NCBI GenBank assembly: GCA_944392125.1
Contig: CALXVP010000003.1
Span: forward strand, 56,367 to 120,366
Length of the DNA stretch: 64,000 bases
Direction: 5' to 3'
Source of the DNA: an uncultured Alphaproteobacteria bacterium
Lineage (GTDB): Bacteria > Pseudomonadota > Alphaproteobacteria > CAAHEQ01 > UBA3637
Below are positions 60,638 to 64,000 of this stretch, one piece after another. Positions within the stretch are counted from its first letter, which is position 1. Each line of letters opens with the position of its first letter. The position numbers were made by a program, and so were the translations under genes. The notes beneath the pieces were generated by a model. The model did not search any database and was not told the origin of the DNA. It saw only the letters and a program-made list of their open reading frames with translations.

Positions 60638-63283
60638 ATGAACACAGCGAAAAAACTTTCAATCAGACTTGAAGCGGTGGGCGGCGACAAGGTCCGGCAA
60701 GAGTTCAAGAACATCGGCTCGGACGGACAGAAAGCCTTTCAGAGGATAACTCAGGTCATCACACCGGCAAACGATAACTTAAAGGTCTTGGACAACACAG
60801 CCAAGGCCTTTAATAATACCCTCAAACAGGTGGCATCGTTGGCCGGAGCCTACCTCGGCTTACGCGGACTGACGAACACTTTTAAGAGCATTGTAGAAAC
60901 AAATAAAGAGTTTGAAAGACTTTCCGGTTCACTAAAAACAGTGACCGGCTCTGCAAAAGCGGCCAAAGAAGCCTTTACTTTGATTGAAGACTTTGCCACA
61001 TCAACGCCATTCCAACTTGATGAAATCGTAGACAGTTTTATCCGGTTAAAGGCAATGGGCTTGGAACCTTCAATGGAAGCCTTAACCTCTTATGGTAACA
61101 CAGCCTCTGCTTTTGGTAAGAACATATTGGAGTTTATTTCTGCGGTGACTTCTGCAACCGTTGGTGAATTTGAAAGGCTCAAAACGTTTGGTATCAAAGC
61201 AAAGGTCGAAGGGGATACTGTCAAATTTGTCTTTCAAGGTGTTACAACAGAAGTTGGTAAAAATGCGGCAGAAATTGAAAATTATCTTCGCTCTATCGGC
61301 ACAATAAACTTCGGTGGTGCCATGGCCGAACAGATGAACACCATGGGCGGAACAATGTCAAACATTGAAGATGCTCTTGCAAAAGTTGCACGAACGATTG
61401 GTGAAAATGGATTAAACAAAGCAATAAAAGAAGTTCTTGATCAGTTTAATAATTTAATATCAGGTACTGATGGTGCGGCTAAAACTATTGGTGAAACTTT
61501 AGCAAGCGCAGTAACTATCGCCGGTAAAGCATTCTTTACATTGGGCAAATACATTGAGCCGATCATCACGCTCTTAACTGTCCGTTTGGGTGCGAGCCTG
61601 ATTACAAAAGGAATTGACCTGTTAAAGGCAAGCGTTTATGCGCTGAATGTCGCTCTTATGGGGACCGGAACAGCCGGAGCCTCTGCCACACTCGGCCTTA
61701 AAATGATGTGGCAAGTTTCCAAAGTGGCCGCTGTTCAGATGTACGCAACGGCGGTGGCGGCCAAGGTTCTTGCCGGTGCTGTCGGACTTTTGAAAGGCAT
61801 TATGGCTTTGCTTGGTGGCCCGGCCGGTCTTGTTATGTTGGTTGTTTATGGCCTTTATAAATTAATAGACAGTCATAACGTGGCAAAACGTGCGGCAAAC
61901 GACCACGCGGACACCTTGGCTAAACTTAAGGAACAAATGGCTGAAACAGTCAAGGAAACAAACAACCTTGTGACCGCGCAAAGCAAAAACCAAGCCATTG
62001 CCGAATGGTCCTATAAATTAAAAGTGGCCGAAAAGAACATCAAGGACCTGAAGGAAGAATTAAAGAATACCGGCGGTTTGTCGTTCTTTCAACGTTACGC
62101 GCCGAACATGTTCCTGAAGGAATACCAGATTTTCGCAAACGATTTGGCGGATATTCTTTCGCAGTCAAAATATAACCTGGAGGAATACCAAAAGGAAGTA
62201 TGGCGTTTGGCCGCTGAATATCCGGATTTTCAACCGCAGGCAAAAGCCATTCAGGAAAAGTTCCTGCTTTTGAAAGCGGCGGAGATAGATGCACAAAAGG
62301 CTCGTAATGAGTTGAAGTACATTCAAAACCCGGAATTAAGGCCGAAAGAAGAAAAGCCGGCAGTTCCGAAACCGCCTGTTTTGCCACAAACTGACACATC
62401 AGCTTACGAAAAGACCATTGAAGACATAAAACAAAAGGTCTTTGAGCTCAAGGATCCTTATGATCAGGCCATGCAAAAAGCGGCCGAATGGCGTGATAAT
62501 GCTTTGGTGAACCTTGACAGCACAAAAGCCGGTTATGAGGATTTCAAAAATGATGTGAACCGCGTTTATGATGATATGGTCAAAAAAGCAGGAGTTGCCG
62601 CTCTTCAAAGTTCAAAGGACTGGAAAGACGGCGTAACCCGAGGAATGAAAAGCGTTTATGAAGATGCCTCGGATATGGCTTCAATGACCGAAAACATGGT
62701 CAAGAACTCTTTCAAATCAATGGAAGATACGCTGACAAACTTCGTCATGACCGGTAAAGCGAACTTTGGAGACTTTGTTAACTCAGTTGTCGAGGGAATG
62801 GTCCGAATGGCCATGCAGTACGCTGTGATCAAACCGATCATGGGTGGTGTCATGGGTTACTTCGGCATACCGACAGCGCATACAGGAGGTGTCATTGGTA
62901 CGGATACTTTATCACTTAAGGCTATTAGTCCAAGTGTTTTTGAAAATGCTCCCCGTTTTCATACCGGGGGTTTGGTCGGCGGCGAGATCCCGATTATCGC
63001 GAAAAAAGGCGAAACGGTATTCACGCCGGGACAGATGAAAGCACTGGGCGCAGAACTCAATTCAAAACCGCCGGTTTATGTCAATGTGAATGTGGTCAAT
63101 AAGGCCTCAGGCACAAGGACAACGGCAAACCCGACACGCGACATGAACGGTAATGTCAACCTGGACATCATCGTTGAGCAGATCGAGGGTGCAATTGGTA
63201 AAAACATCAGTAAAGGTGAAGGTTTATCGCCGATCCTTGAACAAAGGTATGCGTTAAACCCGGCCTATGGGAGTTATAGATGA
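60638..63283 (+). CDS. Tape-measure protein
   Basis: 881 residues, sets the tail length. N-terminal LEAVGGDKVRQEFKNIGSDG and EFERLSGSLKTVTGSAKAAK with FQLDEIVDSFIRLKAMGLEP are of the Phage_TMP type; hydrophobic stretches (about 300-420) such as GLLKGIMALLGGPAGLVMLV fit membrane contact during DNA entry; a coiled-coil segment is followed by the C-terminal NSFKSMEDTLTNFVMTGKAN and FGDFVNSVVEGMVRMAMQYA (lambda H-like) and a GLVGGEIPIIAKKGETVFTP motif. Starts right after a terminator, with only a weak GGA site. Confidence 0.93.
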   Translation: MNTAKKLSIRLEAVGGDKVRQEFKNIGSDGQKAFQRITQVITPANDNLKVLDNTAKAFNNTLKQVASLAGAYLGLRGLTNTFKSIVETNKEFERLSGSLKTVTGSAKAAKEAFTLIEDFATSTPFQLDEIVDSFIRLKAMGLEPSMEALTSYGNTASAFGKNILEFISAVTSATVGEFERLKTFGIKAKVEGDTVKFVFQGVTTEVGKNAAEIENYLRSIGTINFGGAMAEQMNTMGGTMSNIEDALAKVARTIGENGLNKAIKEVLDQFNNLISGTDGAAKTIGETLASAVTIAGKAFFTLGKYIEPIITLLTVRLGASLITKGIDLLKASVYALNVALMGTGTAGASATLGLKMMWQVSKVAAVQMYATAVAAKVLAGAVGLLKGIMALLGGPAGLVMLVVYGLYKLIDSHNVAKRAANDHADTLAKLKEQMAETVKETNNLVTAQSKNQAIAEWSYKLKVAEKNIKDLKEELKNTGGLSFFQRYAPNMFLKEYQIFANDLADILSQSKYNLEEYQKEVWRLAAEYPDFQPQAKAIQEKFLLLKAAEIDAQKARNELKYIQNPELRPKEEKPAVPKPPVLPQTDTSAYEKTIEDIKQKVFELKDPYDQAMQKAAEWRDNALVNLDSTKAGYEDFKNDVNRVYDDMVKKAGVAALQSSKDWKDGVTRGMKSVYEDASDMASMTENMVKNSFKSMEDTLTNFVMTGKANFGDFVNSVVEGMVRMAMQYAVIKPIMGGVMGYFGIPTAHTGGVIGTDTLSLKAISPSVFENAPRFHTGGLVGGEIPIIAKKGETVFTPGQMKALGAELNSKPPVYVNVNVVNKASGTRTTANPTRDMNGNVNLDIIVEQIEGAIGKNISKGEGLSPILEQRYALNPAYGSYR

Positions 63284-63762
63284 CAGTAATTTTTCCTGAA
63301 AAACTACCTTACCCGACCACAGAGGGATATGCGATAAAACCCGGTGAAGCTATTGTGCGAACCGATATGGAGGCAGGCCCGGCGAGACAAAGGCGGCGTT
63401 ATGAGCAAACGCCGTCTAAAATTTCTGTGCGCTGGGTGATGAACAGAGAACAATTCTCACTTTTTGAGGCCTGGTATAAATACTACGCAAAAGAAGGTGC
63501 TGAATGGTTCGTTGTTACGCTTTTAGGCGGTCTTGGACTTTTGAAGCAAGAAGCTCGGTTTACTCAACAGTTCGAAGCAAAACTCCTAAATGGATACCTT
63601 TGGGAAATCACATCGGAACTTGAGGTGCGAGATAGACCAACACTTTCGGATGGTGCGTTGGCAATTTTACTAGAAAATGACTTTGATAGGCTTTCAAGTG
63701 CGGTTAATCATCTGCACTATTTCGTTCATACGGAATGCCCGCAATATATTGAGGATTTATAA
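63280..63762 (+). CDS. Minor tail protein
   Basis: 160 residues. LPYPTTEGYAIKPGEAIVRT, GPARQRRRYEQTPSKISVRW and a beta-rich middle (EWFVVTLLGGLGLLKQEARF) resemble small tail-tip proteins encoded directly after tape-measure genes in siphophages of this type. It overlaps the tape-measure stop by four bases (ATGA), supporting coupled translation. Exact tip role unassigned. Confidence 0.7.
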   Translation: MTVIFPEKLPYPTTEGYAIKPGEAIVRTDMEAGPARQRRRYEQTPSKISVRWVMNREQFSLFEAWYKYYAKEGAEWFVVTLLGGLGLLKQEARFTQQFEAKLLNGYLWEITSELEVRDRPTLSDGALAILLENDFDRLSSAVNHLHYFVHTECPQYIEDL

Positions 63763-63764
63763 AA

Positions 63765-64000
63765 ATGGCAAATTTGGAAGAAAGACTACAAGCCGTTATC
63801 ACAAAAGCGGAAACAGATGCCTCTATATGGCACAATATCGTCCATGGGGACAATACCACAACGGTGGCAACGGAAAATGGTGCAGTCCCGACTGTATCCA
63901 AGCAGTTAAAGGATGTTAGAGAGGCTATTACCGGTGGTGTTTTAGATGTGGTAGCAGAAGCTAAATCGGCTCGTGATGAAACTTTAGCGATTAAAAACGA
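63765..64000 (+). CDS. Tail-region protein (3' partial)
   Basis: At least 78 residues before the window ends: MANLEERLQAVITKAETDAS, then a Asn/Thr-rich stretch GDNTTTVATENGAVPTVSKQ and a helical part. The pattern (helical head with VPTVSKQLKDVREAI) is like the N-terminus of tail-fibre or tip proteins. Starts two bases after the previous stop. Confidence 0.6.
   Translation, partial: MANLEERLQAVITKAETDASIWHNIVHGDNTTTVATENGAVPTVSKQLKDVREAITGGVLDVVAEAKSARDETLAIKN

Noticed and set aside
1..64000. CRISPR array or tRNA/rRNA genes
   Set aside because: No regularly spaced identical repeats with unique spacers and no recognisable tRNA or rRNA sequence. The 33-bp and 69-bp repeats are tandem operators and coding repeats.

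Overview
The window is a stretch of moderately AT-rich bacterial chromosome (1 to about 36.3 kb) joined to the left and central part of an integrated, lambda-like tailed phage (about 37 kb to the right edge, where it is cut). Gene content points to an alphaproteobacterium, probably a host-associated or gut lineage: AddAB rather than RecBCD, a sufBCDST operon, ssb-gyrA together, a prepilin-like protein with a GRSMIELLGVL cleavage site, and phage genes of the alphaproteobacterial DUF2924/DUF3489 type. This placement is an inference from gene families; no rRNA or marker comparison was possible.

Chromosomal part. The plus strand opens with the end of addB, addA and an overlapping lipoprotein gene (1-5389), closed by a bidirectional terminator. 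Facing it is the suf iron-sulfur operon sufB-C-D-S-T (10109 down to 5492), whose SufD is only about half the usual length. Next come a membrane PAS/degenerate-GGDEF protein, an aldose epimerase-like protein, pyruvate kinase and a cysteine-rich pilin-like protein preceded by a long inverted repeat. On the minus strand follow an arylsulfotransferase-like membrane protein, gyrA, ssb, an alpha/beta hydrolase, three envelope proteins of unknown function and fabD. Plus-strand murJ, a Bax-like protein lacking its catalytic glutamate, three small unknown proteins and dnaX lead to a HIT protein. A three-gene set (32401-36280) encodes a MoxR-like AAA+ ATPase with an unusual N-terminal domain, a small protein resembling a degenerate AAA half-domain, and a metallopeptidase/VWA protein.

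Boundary. 36281-37076 carries no convincing gene but holds two 118-bp direct repeats, each made of three hairpins, the last terminator-like.

Phage part. A small gene, DUF2924 protein, large serine recombinase and sigma-like protein precede an early region with a DUF6291-like protein, a DUF6362-like protein, a divergent S-adenosylmethionine synthetase and a ParB-fused DNA adenine/cytosine methyltransferase, plus small unknown genes. A DUF262 (GmrSD-like) nuclease sits between the early and packaging genes with its own promoter and terminator. The structural module then runs in lambda order: terminase small and large subunits, gpW, portal, protease with nested scaffold, decoration protein, capsid, connectors, tail tube, tail chaperone with a -1 frameshift, tape measure and tail-tip genes. 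Two genes interrupt that order: an AAA/DUF4143 ATPase behind four 33-bp tandem repeats, and a secreted protein made of 23-residue repeats. Repeated upstream elements (a 38-bp repeat, a CCTTTTGT/ACAAAAGG dyad and a three-copy AATTTTGGGTGGTCA motif) suggest coordinated control of the early phage genes.
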